Shown here: piece after piece, positions 8,440 to 16,516 of the stretch | Position numbering within the stretch: the first letter of the stretch is position 1 | Layout of the letters: each line of letters begins with the position of its first letter | Assembly: GCF_042680805.1 (NCBI RefSeq) | Contig: NZ_JBHUEM010000003.1 | Location: 620,001 to 684,000, forward strand | From: Bacillus_CJ salitolerans | Lineage (GTDB): Bacteria > Bacillota > Bacilli > Bacillales > SA4 | Reading direction: 5' to 3' | DNA length: 64,000 nt | Position numbers and translations under genes: made by a program | The notes under the pieces: generated by a model | The model's database searches: none | The model's input: the letters and a program-made list of their open reading frames with translations, nothing else | What the model was told of the DNA's origin: nothing

Positions 8440-9312
8440 ATGGATTTTGGAAAAGTATCGACAGCAATGGTGACTCCTTTCGATTCGAAAGGAAATATTG
8501 ACTTTGCGAAGACAACTCAATTAATTAACTATTTAATAAACAATGGAACAGACTCTTTAGTAGTTGGAGGTACTACTGGGGAATCACCTACACTTACATC
8601 GGAAGAGAAGATTGCATTGTTCAAGCATGTTGTCTCAACTGTTAATGGTAGGGTTCCTGTTATAGCTGGAACTGGTAGCAATAATACTAGGGCTTCGATT
8701 GAACTTACAAAAAAAGCTGAAGAAGCAGGTGTGGATGCTGTAATGGTCGTTGCACCATATTATAATCGTCCATCACAAGAGGGACTTTATCAACATTTTA
8801 AAGCAGTAGCTGAATCAACGAAGCTACCTTTCATGGTTTATAATGTCCCTGGACGTACCGCCGTCAATATTTCACCAGAAACTATTATCCGATTAGCTGA
8901 AATTGATAATATTGTAGCTGTGAAAGAGGCTAGTGGAGATTTAGATGCCATGACATTGATTATTGCTAATACAACAGATGATTTTCGCCTGTATTGTGGT
9001 GATGATGGACTCACACTCCCTGTCTTAGCAATAGGAGGTGCGGGGATTGTATCAGTAGCCTCTCATATTATTGGGCCTGAAATGCAGTCTATGATTCGAT
9101 CATTTATATCTGGTGACCTACAAACGGCTGCCACAGAGCACGGACGTCTATTACCAGTTATGAAAGGGTTATTTATGGCACCAAGCCCAACACCTGTTAA
9201 AACGGCATTACAACTTAAAGGGTTGGATGTTGGATCTGTAAGGTTGCCGTTGATTCCGTTATCAGAGCAGGAGCGTCAACAGTTAATAAACATTTTAAAT
9301 ACATTAAATTAA
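8440..9312 (+). CDS. dapA: 4-hydroxy-tetrahydrodipicolinate synthase
   Basis: DapA condenses pyruvate with aspartate semialdehyde to give the precursor of both DAP/lysine and spore dipicolinic acid. It has 290 residues in a TIM barrel. The Schiff-base lysine lies in VAVKEASGD at about residue 162, the catalytic Tyr in YNVPGRT near 135, and the TTGE motif is present at the N-terminal end of the barrel. It is the last gene of the spoVF-asd-dapG-dapA cluster, with a terminator just after it. Confidence 0.97.
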   Translation: MDFGKVSTAMVTPFDSKGNIDFAKTTQLINYLINNGTDSLVVGGTTGESPTLTSEEKIALFKHVVSTVNGRVPVIAGTGSNNTRASIELTKKAEEAGVDAVMVVAPYYNRPSQEGLYQHFKAVAESTKLPFMVYNVPGRTAVNISPETIIRLAEIDNIVAVKEASGDLDAMTLIIANTTDDFRLYCGDDGLTLPVLAIGGAGIVSVASHIIGPEMQSMIRSFISGDLQTAATEHGRLLPVMKGLFMAPSPTPVKTALQLKGLDVGSVRLPLIPLSEQERQQLINILNTLN

Positions 9313-9317
9313 TGAAG

Positions 9318-9344
9318 AAGGTCAGCCATTTCGGTTGACCTTTT
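9318..9344 (+). terminator. Terminator after dapA
   Basis: The stem AAGGTCA/TGACCTT carries further pairing inside and ends in four T residues. Confidence 0.85.
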
Positions 9345-9489
9345 CCGCTTCACATCGCATTTTTTATTGAAAAATAACACCCTTCCCCTATTGTGACTAA
9401 ATATAGAACGTATAAAATACAAAGTTGTTATAAGCGATGGTTTATTCTCAATTGATAATCTTGCCTAATGAGCTAGGGATAAATTCACT

Positions 9490-9519
9490 TGTCTTCCATT
9501 TCTTTCATCAGTTATAATG
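9490..9519 (+). promoter_or_regulatory. Sigma-A-like promoter for rnjB
   Basis: TTGTCT at 9490-9495, an 18-base spacer and a perfect TATAAT at 9514-9519, about 58 bases upstream of the chosen rnjB start. Confidence 0.65.
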
Positions 9520-9577
9520 TTGATATGGTTTAAGGGACGGGGCTTATATTAGATACAGATAGTAGGAGGACTTGACA

Positions 9578-11245
9578 TTGACGAATCAAGAGACAGAAAA
9601 AATAAAGGTGTTTGCCCTCGGAGGAGTAGGGGAAGTCGGGAAAAACATGTACGTAATTGAAACTGGTAGCCAAATTTTTATAGTGGATGCCGGATTAATG
9701 ATACCAGAAGATGAAATGCTAGGTATTGACATGGTTATACCAGATATATCCTATCTAATGGATCATAAGACAAAGGTGAAAGCCATTTTTATCACTCATG
9801 GACATGAGGAACACATGGGGGCATTAACCTATATTTTACGTAAGTTAGAAGTACCTGTCTTTGGTACAAAATTTACGTTAGCACTTCTAAAGGAAGAATT
9901 AGAGCAGGCTAATGTAAGAAAGAGTGATCTTAAAGAAGTGGATCGAACAACTATTCTTACATTTGATGAAGTAAAGGTATCTTTTTTTAGAACGACCCAT
10001 AGTATACCAGATTCCGTAGGTATTGTTTTTCATACTGATCAAGGTGCAATTGTACATAGTGGTGATTATAAGTTTGACCCTACATCGATAGGAGTGTTTA
10101 GCACCGATATTGATATAATGGCACAGGTGGGATCTGAAGGTGTCCTTTGTCTCTTATCAGACAGTATGAATGCTGAAAAGCCAGGACATACTGGCTCTGA
10201 AAACCAAGTGGGTCAGGAGTTTAGTGATGCCTTTTATAATATTGAAGGTCGAATTATTGTTGTAACATATGCAACCAATATACAACGACTTCAATCCATA
10301 TTTCTTGCCGCAAATGAATCGGGTCGAAAAGTGGGGATTGTCGGTCAGAAGATGACACGAGTTGTCGAAATAGCAAAAGGATTAGGTTATTTGACTATAC
10401 CAGAAGATACACTAGTCTCGTATAATGAAATCATGCAATTGCCAAGTAATCAGGTTGTAATGATTACGACCAATCACCAAGGAGAGCCAGTTGCTGCATT
10501 ATCTAAGATTGCGAAGGGTACACATAAGCAAATTCAAGTTTCTCAAGGTGATACGTTTATTTTTGCAGCAGCTTCATCCCCAGGGACTGAAATTAGTATC
10601 TCTAAATCTGTCGACTTGTTATATAGAGCAGGAGCTAATGTGATTAGTGGAGGTTCAAAGAGATTCCATGCCTCTGGACATGGCAGTCAAGAGGATATAA
10701 AAATGATGCTTCATTTAATGAAACCAAAGTATATTGTTCCAATCCACGGTGAATATAGAATGCAAAAGGCTCATGCTAAAATTGCAAAGTCGATGGGAAT
10801 GCAGGATGACCAAATCATCATTTTAGAAAAAGGTGAAGTCATTGAATTTACTGATCAAAAGGCAAGCTACGGCTCAAAAGTGTATGCCGGGAATGTTCTG
10901 ATAGATGGACTTGGAATAGGAGACGTTGGTAATATTGTCTTGCGAGATCGTAGATTATTATCGCAGGATGGTATCTTAGTGATTGTTGTGACCTTAAGTA
11001 AGGATAGAAATGAAATAGTAGCTGGACCGGAGATTATCTCAAGAGGGTTCGTCTATGTGAGAGAATCAGAACAATTACTGATTGATGCAACGGGAATTGT
11101 TAAAGATATATTAGATAAATGCATAAAAGATCAAATTATGGATTGGTCTACATTAAAGCTAAGCATTAGAGATTCGTTAAATCAGTATTTATATGAAAAG
11201 ACGAAGCGAAGACCGATGATATTACCGATTATTATGGAAGCATAA
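9578..11245 (+). CDS. rnjB: Ribonuclease J2
   Basis: This is a metallo-beta-lactamase/beta-CASP ribonuclease that partners RNase J1 in RNA processing and decay. It has 555 residues, with ALGGVGEVGKN at the start and an RNase J C-terminal domain. The signature HxHxDH motif reads HGHEEHMG at residues 74-81, with Glu in place of the catalytic Asp; B. subtilis J2 also has a degenerate motif, whereas J1 has HGHEDH. The TTG at 9578 is chosen because AGGAGGA lies seven bases upstream; an in-frame TTG at 9572 is too close to the SD. The position after dapA and before tepA matches B. subtilis rnjB (ymfA). Confidence 0.94.
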   Translation: MTNQETEKIKVFALGGVGEVGKNMYVIETGSQIFIVDAGLMIPEDEMLGIDMVIPDISYLMDHKTKVKAIFITHGHEEHMGALTYILRKLEVPVFGTKFTLALLKEELEQANVRKSDLKEVDRTTILTFDEVKVSFFRTTHSIPDSVGIVFHTDQGAIVHSGDYKFDPTSIGVFSTDIDIMAQVGSEGVLCLLSDSMNAEKPGHTGSENQVGQEFSDAFYNIEGRIIVVTYATNIQRLQSIFLAANESGRKVGIVGQKMTRVVEIAKGLGYLTIPEDTLVSYNEIMQLPSNQVVMITTNHQGEPVAALSKIAKGTHKQIQVSQGDTFIFAAASSPGTEISISKSVDLLYRAGANVISGGSKRFHASGHGSQEDIKMMLHLMKPKYIVPIHGEYRMQKAHAKIAKSMGMQDDQIIILEKGEVIEFTDQKASYGSKVYAGNVLIDGLGIGDVGNIVLRDRRLLSQDGILVIVVTLSKDRNEIVAGPEIISRGFVYVRESEQLLIDATGIVKDILDKCIKDQIMDWSTLKLSIRDSLNQYLYEKTKRRPMILPIIMEA

Positions 11246-11248
11246 AAG

Positions 11249-11280
11249 AAAGTCTATCCTTTATAAAGGATAGACTTTTT
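11249..11280 (+). terminator. Perfect 15-bp terminator stem after rnjB; target site of the group II intron
   Basis: Positions 11249-11263 and 11264-11278 are a perfect inverted repeat that also supplies its own T tract. The group IIC intron starts at 11283, just past the T tract, which is the known insertion preference of class C introns. Confidence 0.93.
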
Positions 11281-11282
11281 AT

Positions 11283-11613
11283 GTGTGCCAGGAATGTTCA
11301 TCAACTCGACGGTGAAAGTCCGTTATGGGCGTTGGGATATGCGAACCACTATTCGAAGGCAGGTATTCTGTGGTGACATGGAATCTGAAGGAAGCCCTAG
11401 AAAATTCCTCGGTCTGAGGTACACTTCGAGGTTCCTATTTCAGGACGAATCGGCATAATAAGGTGAAGTCCAAAATATCCCCGGATGAAATTGGAATAAA
11501 TGTGACAGATATTTTTTATCAGTCGTTATTTCATAAACTTTCGAACCGCCGTATACCGGACGGTACGTACGGCGGTGAGAGAGGTCGGTGCATTTTGGCG
11601 CCTCCTACTCGAT
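11283..11613 (+). mobile_element. ORF-less, internally deleted group IIC intron
   Basis: The 5' boundary GTGTGCC fits the GUGYG consensus. Domain I landmarks are the GGTGAAAGTCC segment at about 11311, the GACATGGAATCTGAAGGAAG stretch near 11375 and CGGTCTGAGG near 11411. Domain V is intact at 11543-11577 (arms AACCGCCGTA and TACGGCGGT). Domain VI follows, and the 3' end CTACTCGATT closes at about 11613. The pattern strongly resembles Oceanobacillus iheyensis-type class C introns. No reverse transcriptase is present, and the section that should hold domains II-IV is only about 80 bases, with no recognisable domain III. The 67-codon open frame across its 3' end is not considered a gene. Exact ends are inferred. 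Confidence 0.88.
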
Positions 11614-11715
11614 TATCTATAAGTCTCGATCGCTTCTTTATTTCTCTTAGAATTAAATTAATATGAACGTTCATACTAAAGGTATCTTATTGTTTGAAAG
11701 GAGACTTCTCTGTTT

Positions 11716-12465
11716 ATGGACAACATTTTTTCTGGACAAAAAAGTGAAGAAGAGCAAGAAAAAAAAGACGAAGCAAAAGAAGGACTTATCGATAAAATAC
11801 AGCAGTTAGGTCAAACCAATATTCCACAAATGACAAATGATTCGAAAATTCATTGCTTAACCATAATTGGTCAAATTGAGGGGCATGTCCAGCTTCCCCC
11901 ACAAAATAAAACAACCAAGTATGAACATTTAATTCCGCAAATTGTTGCAATTGAACAAAACCCTAAGATCGAGGGTTTACTTATTATTTTGAATACAGTC
12001 GGAGGGGATGTAGAGGCAGGTTTAGCTATTGCGGAAATGATTGCATCTTTATCTAAACCAACTGTCTCCATTGTATTAGGTGGAGGTCACTCAATTGGAG
12101 TACCTATCGCAGTTTCAACCGACTATTCTTTTATTGCTGAGACTGCAACCATGACCATTCATCCTGTTCGGTTAACTGGACTTGTTATTGGTGTTCCACA
12201 AACATTTGAGTATCTAGATAAAATGCAAGATCGAGTGGTTAGATTTGTTACAAGACATTCAAATGTTACAGAAGACCGATTTAAAGAACTTATGCTTTCA
12301 AAGGGAAATTTAACTCGCGATATTGGTACAAATGTAGTAGGTGAAGATGCAGTTAAATATGGATTGATTAATGAGGTTGGCGGTGTAGGTAAAGCCTTAT
12401 TGAAAATTAACTCACTAATTGAAGAGAGAAATAATATAAAAGAAGATGGGAAGATGCTTCAATGA
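11716..12465 (+). CDS. tepA: ClpP-like protease TepA (YmfB)
   Basis: This is a 249-residue ClpP/crotonase-fold protein, described in B. subtilis as translocation-enhancing protein TepA. The N-terminal 50 residues are charged and variable. The core contains GQIEGHIQLP-like GQIEGHVQLPPQN, the oxyanion and nucleophile region GGGHSIGVPIAV (Ser near residue 125) and TIHPVRLTG with the likely catalytic His. SD AAAGGAGA is well placed. It overlaps ylzJ by four bases. Whether it degrades signal peptides or other substrates cannot be read from sequence. Confidence 0.93.
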   Translation: MDNIFSGQKSEEEQEKKDEAKEGLIDKIQQLGQTNIPQMTNDSKIHCLTIIGQIEGHVQLPPQNKTTKYEHLIPQIVAIEQNPKIEGLLIILNTVGGDVEAGLAIAEMIASLSKPTVSIVLGGGHSIGVPIAVSTDYSFIAETATMTIHPVRLTGLVIGVPQTFEYLDKMQDRVVRFVTRHSNVTEDRFKELMLSKGNLTRDIGTNVVGEDAVKYGLINEVGGVGKALLKINSLIEERNNIKEDGKMLQ

Positions 12466-12671
12466 TTCTATATACGGTGATGCCTCAAGAAGTTATGTTT
12501 CCTATGAATGAATCAGATTTTCAAAATCAACAGCTTATTTCTATGAATGGAGTTTCACTACTTGTCGAAAGAACTGATAATCAGGACTATCGGGTTATAC
12601 GCTGTTTAAGCACAGATCCACAGCATTTCTTATGTGAACAATACGCTCCCGGTAATCTCATCTCAAATTAA
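12462..12671 (+). CDS. ylzJ: YlzJ-like small protein
   Basis: This is a 69-residue protein starting MILYTVMPQEVMFP, the signature of the YlzJ family. The ATG overlaps the tepA stop (ATGA), so translation is probably coupled. The context tepA-ylzJ-spoIIIE is conserved in Bacillus. No motif gives a function. A strong terminator follows eight bases after the stop codon. Confidence 0.88.
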   Translation: MILYTVMPQEVMFPMNESDFQNQQLISMNGVSLLVERTDNQDYRVIRCLSTDPQHFLCEQYAPGNLISN

Positions 12672-12678
12672 TAGTTTA

Positions 12679-12710
12679 GAACTTAAGGAAATCCTTAAGT
12701 TCTTTTTTTT
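12679..12710 (+). terminator. Terminator after ylzJ
   Basis: The stem GAACTTAAGG/CCTTAAGTTC has a 4-base loop and is followed by eight T residues. Confidence 0.95.
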
Positions 12711-12770
12711 GCTTAGGAAATGATAAAAGCTCACCATTTGTGGATAACTTAGTGATGTGCGTAGTAATCC

Positions 12771-12961
12771 GGCTCCAGAGCCCAGCCAAGATGAAATTGC
12801 AAAGATCGTCGCAATTTCATCCTACTCGAGGGAAAAAGAAAAATCACTTTTTTCCTTGGTCAAATAACCCTTGAAGAGTAAAAGGGAAAGAGCGCCCTTT
12901 TTCTCTTCAAGGAACATTTGCTATGCCAGAGGCTAAACGGGGCGCCCTGAGCCTTTTGTTC
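12771..12961 (+). repeat. Dispersed structured intergenic repeat, copy 2
   Basis: This is a full set of modules. Hairpin A is GATGAAATTGC (12790-12800) with GCAATTTCATC (12811-12821). Hairpin B is GGAAAAAG (831-838 of that kilobase) with CTTTTTTCC. Hairpin C is CCTTGAAGAG (12869-12878) with CTCTTCAAGG (12903-12912), plus an inner AAAAGGG/CCCTTTT stem. The tail is GGCTAAACGGGGCGCC..GAGCCTTTTGTTC. It occupies most of the 378-base gap between ylzJ and spoIIIE; the rest holds the ylzJ terminator and the spoIIIE promoter. Confidence 0.92.
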
Positions 12962-12981
12962 TTGTCATAAGGAAACAAGCA

Positions 12982-13011
12982 TTGTATTATCAGAACAGTT
13001 ATTCTTATAAT
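12982..13011 (+). promoter_or_regulatory. Candidate sigma-A promoter for spoIIIE
   Basis: TTGTAT at 12982-12987, an 18-base spacer, and a perfect TATAAT at 13006-13011, downstream of repeat copy 2. The -35 is weak. Confidence 0.5.
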
Positions 13012-13049
13012 AGAGATATACATATTAAGAAAGTAACAGAGGTGTAAGC

Positions 13050-15410
13050 ATGGCAAAACAGAAGCAAAGGCAAAAGCGAAAAAGTCAAGAATGGAAGCAG
13101 ACTCTTAAATATGAACTGATCGGATTAACTCTGTTTGCTGTTACGTGTATTGCAATTTCAAGTTTAGGTATGGTTGGTGGAGTCTTAACGAAATTCACAA
13201 GATTTTTCATGGGTGAATGGTACATGTTATTACTCCTAGGATTTCTAGTACTATCGATATACCTAATCTGGAAAAGGCAATATCCTCATTTATTTAAACA
13301 AAGGCTTATCGGAATTTATTTTATAACCGGTTCATTACTGCTGTTTAGTCATGTAAATTTATTTGAATTACTGATTAGAGATGGTGTATTTAAAGAACCT
13401 TCTGTAATTAAAAATACGTGGGAGCTATTTTGGATGGAAGTAAATGGTGATACTGCGACTACAGATCTTGGCGGAGGGATGATAGGAGCAACTCTATTTG
13501 CTTTATTCCACGTTTTATTTGCTGCACAAGGGACAGAACTAATTGCGTTATTGTTCATGGTAATTGGAGCAATCTTGATTTCTGGAAAATCGTTAAAGGA
13601 TGTAATGGAAAAAATGGTTTCTCCTCTCTTCCAAATGTTAAAAAGGCAATTTTTTGCATTTCTTACAGATATGAAAGCATGGCTGAAAAATATCGGAAAA
13701 CGAAAATCCTCATCTAACCGCGCAAATACAAAAAAGAAAAAAGAAGTGGTAATAGAAGATGATTCGAACCTTGATACTTATACAGATGAGATCGATCATG
13801 AGAATATCCAGGAAGAGGAGCCAATTATCGTTCGTCCTATCATTTCTAACTTTCAAGATCGTGCGACAAAAATGGATGTTCATCATGCAGCAGAAGAGAG
13901 TAAAGAACAAAGCCATGATGTAAATGAAGAACCATTAGATACTCTCACAAATTCTAACAAAATTACATTTGCAGAGGAGGAAAATCTCGATTATGAGCTT
14001 CCTCCCCTTGATTTACTCACGCAGCCAAAGAATCAATCAACCGGACAAGACAATGAGTATATTCGAATCAATATTCGTAAGCTTGAACGAACATTTGAAA
14101 GCTTTGGCGTTAAAGCTAAGGTAAAAAAAGTACACCTTGGACCGGCTGTAACAAAATATGAAGTGTATCCAGATGTAGGGGTCAAGGTTAGTAAGATTGT
14201 AAATCTTTCTGATGATCTTGCTCTTGCTCTTGCAGCGAAAGATATAAGAATCGAAGCACCTATCCCTGGAAAATCAGCTGTAGGGATAGAGGTGCCAAAT
14301 GCAGAGGTATCAATGGTGTCACTTCGAGAAGTGCTTGAATCCCATAATCATAATTTGGATTCCAAGCTATTAATAGGTCTTGGTAGAGATATTTCTGGTG
14401 AAGCAGTCGTGTCAGAACTTAATAAAATGCCACATCTACTTGTAGCAGGTGCCACTGGCAGTGGAAAAAGTGTATGTATAAATGGAATCATTACGAGTAT
14501 TTTAATGAGGGCTAAACCTCACGAAGTAAAAATGATGATGATTGACCCAAAGATGGTAGAGCTAAATGTATATAATGGTATTCCACACCTGTTAGCACCT
14601 GTTGTAACAGATGCTAAAAAAGCTTCACAAGCATTGAAAAAAGTTGTCTCTGAAATGGAAAGAAGATATGAGCTATTCTCACATACTGGAACTAGAAATA
14701 TAGAGGGATATAATGACTATATAAAAAGACAAAACCAGTTAGAGGATGGAAAGCAACCGTTACTCCCATTTATAGTCGTGATTGTAGACGAATTAGCAGA
14801 TTTGATGATGGTTGCTTCCTCAGATGTTGAAGATGCGATCACACGTCTCGCACAAATGGCACGTGCTGCTGGAATACATTTAATCATTGCGACACAACGA
14901 CCATCTGTAGATGTTATAACAGGGGTAATAAAAGCGAATATTCCTTCACGTATCGCTTTTAGTGTATCGTCTCAAACAGATTCAAGAACTATATTAGATA
15001 TGGGTGGAGCTGAGAAGTTATTAGGAAAAGGGGACATGCTTTTCTTGCCAGTAGGTATGTCAAAGCCTATCAGGGTTCAAGGAGCCTTCTTATCTGACCA
15101 AGAAGTTGAGGATATTGTAAATTTTGTAATAGAACAACAAAAAGCTCAATATCAAGAAAACATGATACCGACAGAAGCTCAGACTGTTCAAGAAGAGGTA
15201 GAAGATGAATTATTTGATGATGCCGTTCAGTTAGTTATTGAGATGCAAACTGCCTCTGTTTCTATGCTGCAAAGGAGATTCAGAGTAGGGTACACTCGCG
15301 CTGCAAGATTAATTGATGCGATGGAAGCAAGAGGGATTGTAGGTCCTTATGAAGGAAGTAAACCTAGAGAAGTGCTTGTCTCTGCAAACCAAGAAGAAGC
15401 ATCATCATAA
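13050..15410 (+). CDS. spoIIIE: DNA translocase SpoIIIE/FtsK
   Basis: This is a septum-located hexameric ATPase that pumps the chromosome into the forespore and clears DNA from division septa. It has 786 residues, essentially the usual SpoIIIE length. Four to five membrane segments lie within residues 25-180, followed by an acidic, low-complexity linker at about 215-330. The RecA-like motor carries the Walker A motif GATGSGKS near residues 467-474 and Walker B VIVDELADLM. A winged-helix gamma domain at the C terminus (MLQRRFRVGYTRAARLID) reads SRS/KOPS-type sequences. It is monocistronic, with its own terminator. Confidence 0.97.
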   Translation: MAKQKQRQKRKSQEWKQTLKYELIGLTLFAVTCIAISSLGMVGGVLTKFTRFFMGEWYMLLLLGFLVLSIYLIWKRQYPHLFKQRLIGIYFITGSLLLFSHVNLFELLIRDGVFKEPSVIKNTWELFWMEVNGDTATTDLGGGMIGATLFALFHVLFAAQGTELIALLFMVIGAILISGKSLKDVMEKMVSPLFQMLKRQFFAFLTDMKAWLKNIGKRKSSSNRANTKKKKEVVIEDDSNLDTYTDEIDHENIQEEEPIIVRPIISNFQDRATKMDVHHAAEESKEQSHDVNEEPLDTLTNSNKITFAEEENLDYELPPLDLLTQPKNQSTGQDNEYIRINIRKLERTFESFGVKAKVKKVHLGPAVTKYEVYPDVGVKVSKIVNLSDDLALALAAKDIRIEAPIPGKSAVGIEVPNAEVSMVSLREVLESHNHNLDSKLLIGLGRDISGEAVVSELNKMPHLLVAGATGSGKSVCINGIITSILMRAKPHEVKMMMIDPKMVELNVYNGIPHLLAPVVTDAKKASQALKKVVSEMERRYELFSHTGTRNIEGYNDYIKRQNQLEDGKQPLLPFIVVIVDELADLMMVASSDVEDAITRLAQMARAAGIHLIIATQRPSVDVITGVIKANIPSRIAFSVSSQTDSRTILDMGGAEKLLGKGDMLFLPVGMSKPIRVQGAFLSDQEVEDIVNFVIEQQKAQYQENMIPTEAQTVQEEVEDELFDDAVQLVIEMQTASVSMLQRRFRVGYTRAARLIDAMEARGIVGPYEGSKPREVLVSANQEEASS

Positions 15411-15412
15411 AT

Positions 15413-15440
15413 AAAGAAGAGGAATATCCCTCTTCTTTTA
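15413..15440 (+). terminator. Terminator after spoIIIE
   Basis: The stem AAAGAAGAGG/CCTCTTCTTT begins two bases past the stop codon and is followed by TTAAA. Confidence 0.85.
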
Positions 15441-15604
15441 AATCGCTTACATTATCGATAACAATTTTCGACAAAATCATATTTTCTATTTATTTCTTAA
15501 GCAAATAATGATATCATTTTCCATTAGGAGAAGGTATGTACATAAAGGTTAGACATCTTACTTTAGTTTTCATTCAGCTTGGAAAAGCAACTGGAGGTCG
15601 GCTC

Positions 15605-16327
15605 ATGTCTATAAAATCCGATAACCGGCATTTGTATTTACAGGTGATTGACCGGTTAAAAGGTGATATTGAAAAGGGTTTTTATAAGGAGCGCGAAAAA
15701 TTACCGTCTGAATTCGATTTGGCAAAACAGCTAGGAGTTAGTCGTGCTACATTAAGGGAAGCTCTTCGCATACTTGAAGAAGAAAACGTTGTCATTCGAA
15801 GACATGGCGTGGGCACGTTCGTAAATGCAAAGCCATTATTTACTTCTGGGATTGAACAGCTAAATAGTGTGACAAACATGATTATCCAAGCTGGTAAAGT
15901 ACCTGGTACAATCTTTTTATCTTCATCTGTGCAAGGGCCGACAGAAGAGGATGTACGACGTTTCCAATGTTCTATTGATGATGAAATTACAGTAGTGGAA
16001 CGAGTTCGTACAGCAGATGGCGAGCCAGTCGTTTATTGTATTGATAAAATTCCAAGTCAATATATCCCTCAGGGCTATAGCCATCGCGGGGAATCATTAT
16101 TCGATTTGCTCGAAAAAGAAGGGAAATATATTTCATATGCTGTCGTTCATATTGAACCACTTGGTTATCACGAGAAAATATCTCCAATATTAGAGTGCGA
16201 GCCAGAGACAGCACTACTTTTATTAAAACAAATGCACTATGACCAAAACGATCACCCTGTGTTGTTTTCATTAAACTATTTTAGAGCTGACAAGTTTAGC
16301 TTTCATGTACTAAGGAAAAGGGTGTAA
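15605..16327 (+). CDS. ymfC: GntR family transcriptional regulator YmfC
   Basis: This is a 240-residue regulator with an N-terminal GntR winged helix (about residues 8-75, including LPSEFDLAKQLGVSRATLREA) and a C-terminal UTRA ligand-binding domain (HutC subfamily). The ATG at 15605 is chosen because GGAGG lies seven bases upstream and the length then matches B. subtilis YmfC; the longer frame from 15536 lacks a good SD. It lies directly upstream of the nucleoside transporter operon and could regulate it, which is inference from adjacency. Confidence 0.9.
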   Translation: MSIKSDNRHLYLQVIDRLKGDIEKGFYKEREKLPSEFDLAKQLGVSRATLREALRILEEENVVIRRHGVGTFVNAKPLFTSGIEQLNSVTNMIIQAGKVPGTIFLSSSVQGPTEEDVRRFQCSIDDEITVVERVRTADGEPVVYCIDKIPSQYIPQGYSHRGESLFDLLEKEGKYISYAVVHIEPLGYHEKISPILECEPETALLLLKQMHYDQNDHPVLFSLNYFRADKFSFHVLRKRV

Positions 16328-16462
16328 GACACTAAATCACCCACCCGAAATTAGACCTTTCTTGAATAGTTAACAGCAATTGTTTAAGGTTATAGAGGGG
16401 ATATTTTTGTCAGATTTTGAGCAGTTTATGTAGGAATAGTTTTTTATTAACAAATACTTTAG

Positions 16463-16484
16463 GTCATTACTATTTAATAGTGAC
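16463..16484 (+). promoter_or_regulatory. Palindrome upstream of the nucleoside transporter operon
   Basis: ACTATT (16469-16474), a central T, and AATAGT (16476-16481) form a 13-base palindrome flanked by GTC and GAC. It sits about 35 bases before the lipoprotein start, in the promoter or early leader. It could be an operator, for example for the neighbouring YmfC, but this is a guess. Confidence 0.35.
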
Positions 16485-16516
16485 AATATATTATTATGAA
16501 TTAGGGGGTACATAAG

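Noticed and set aside
11463..11666. 67-codon + strand open frame
   Set aside because: It lies across the 3' half of the group II intron (domains V and VI) and has no SD; the RNA structure explains the sequence better.
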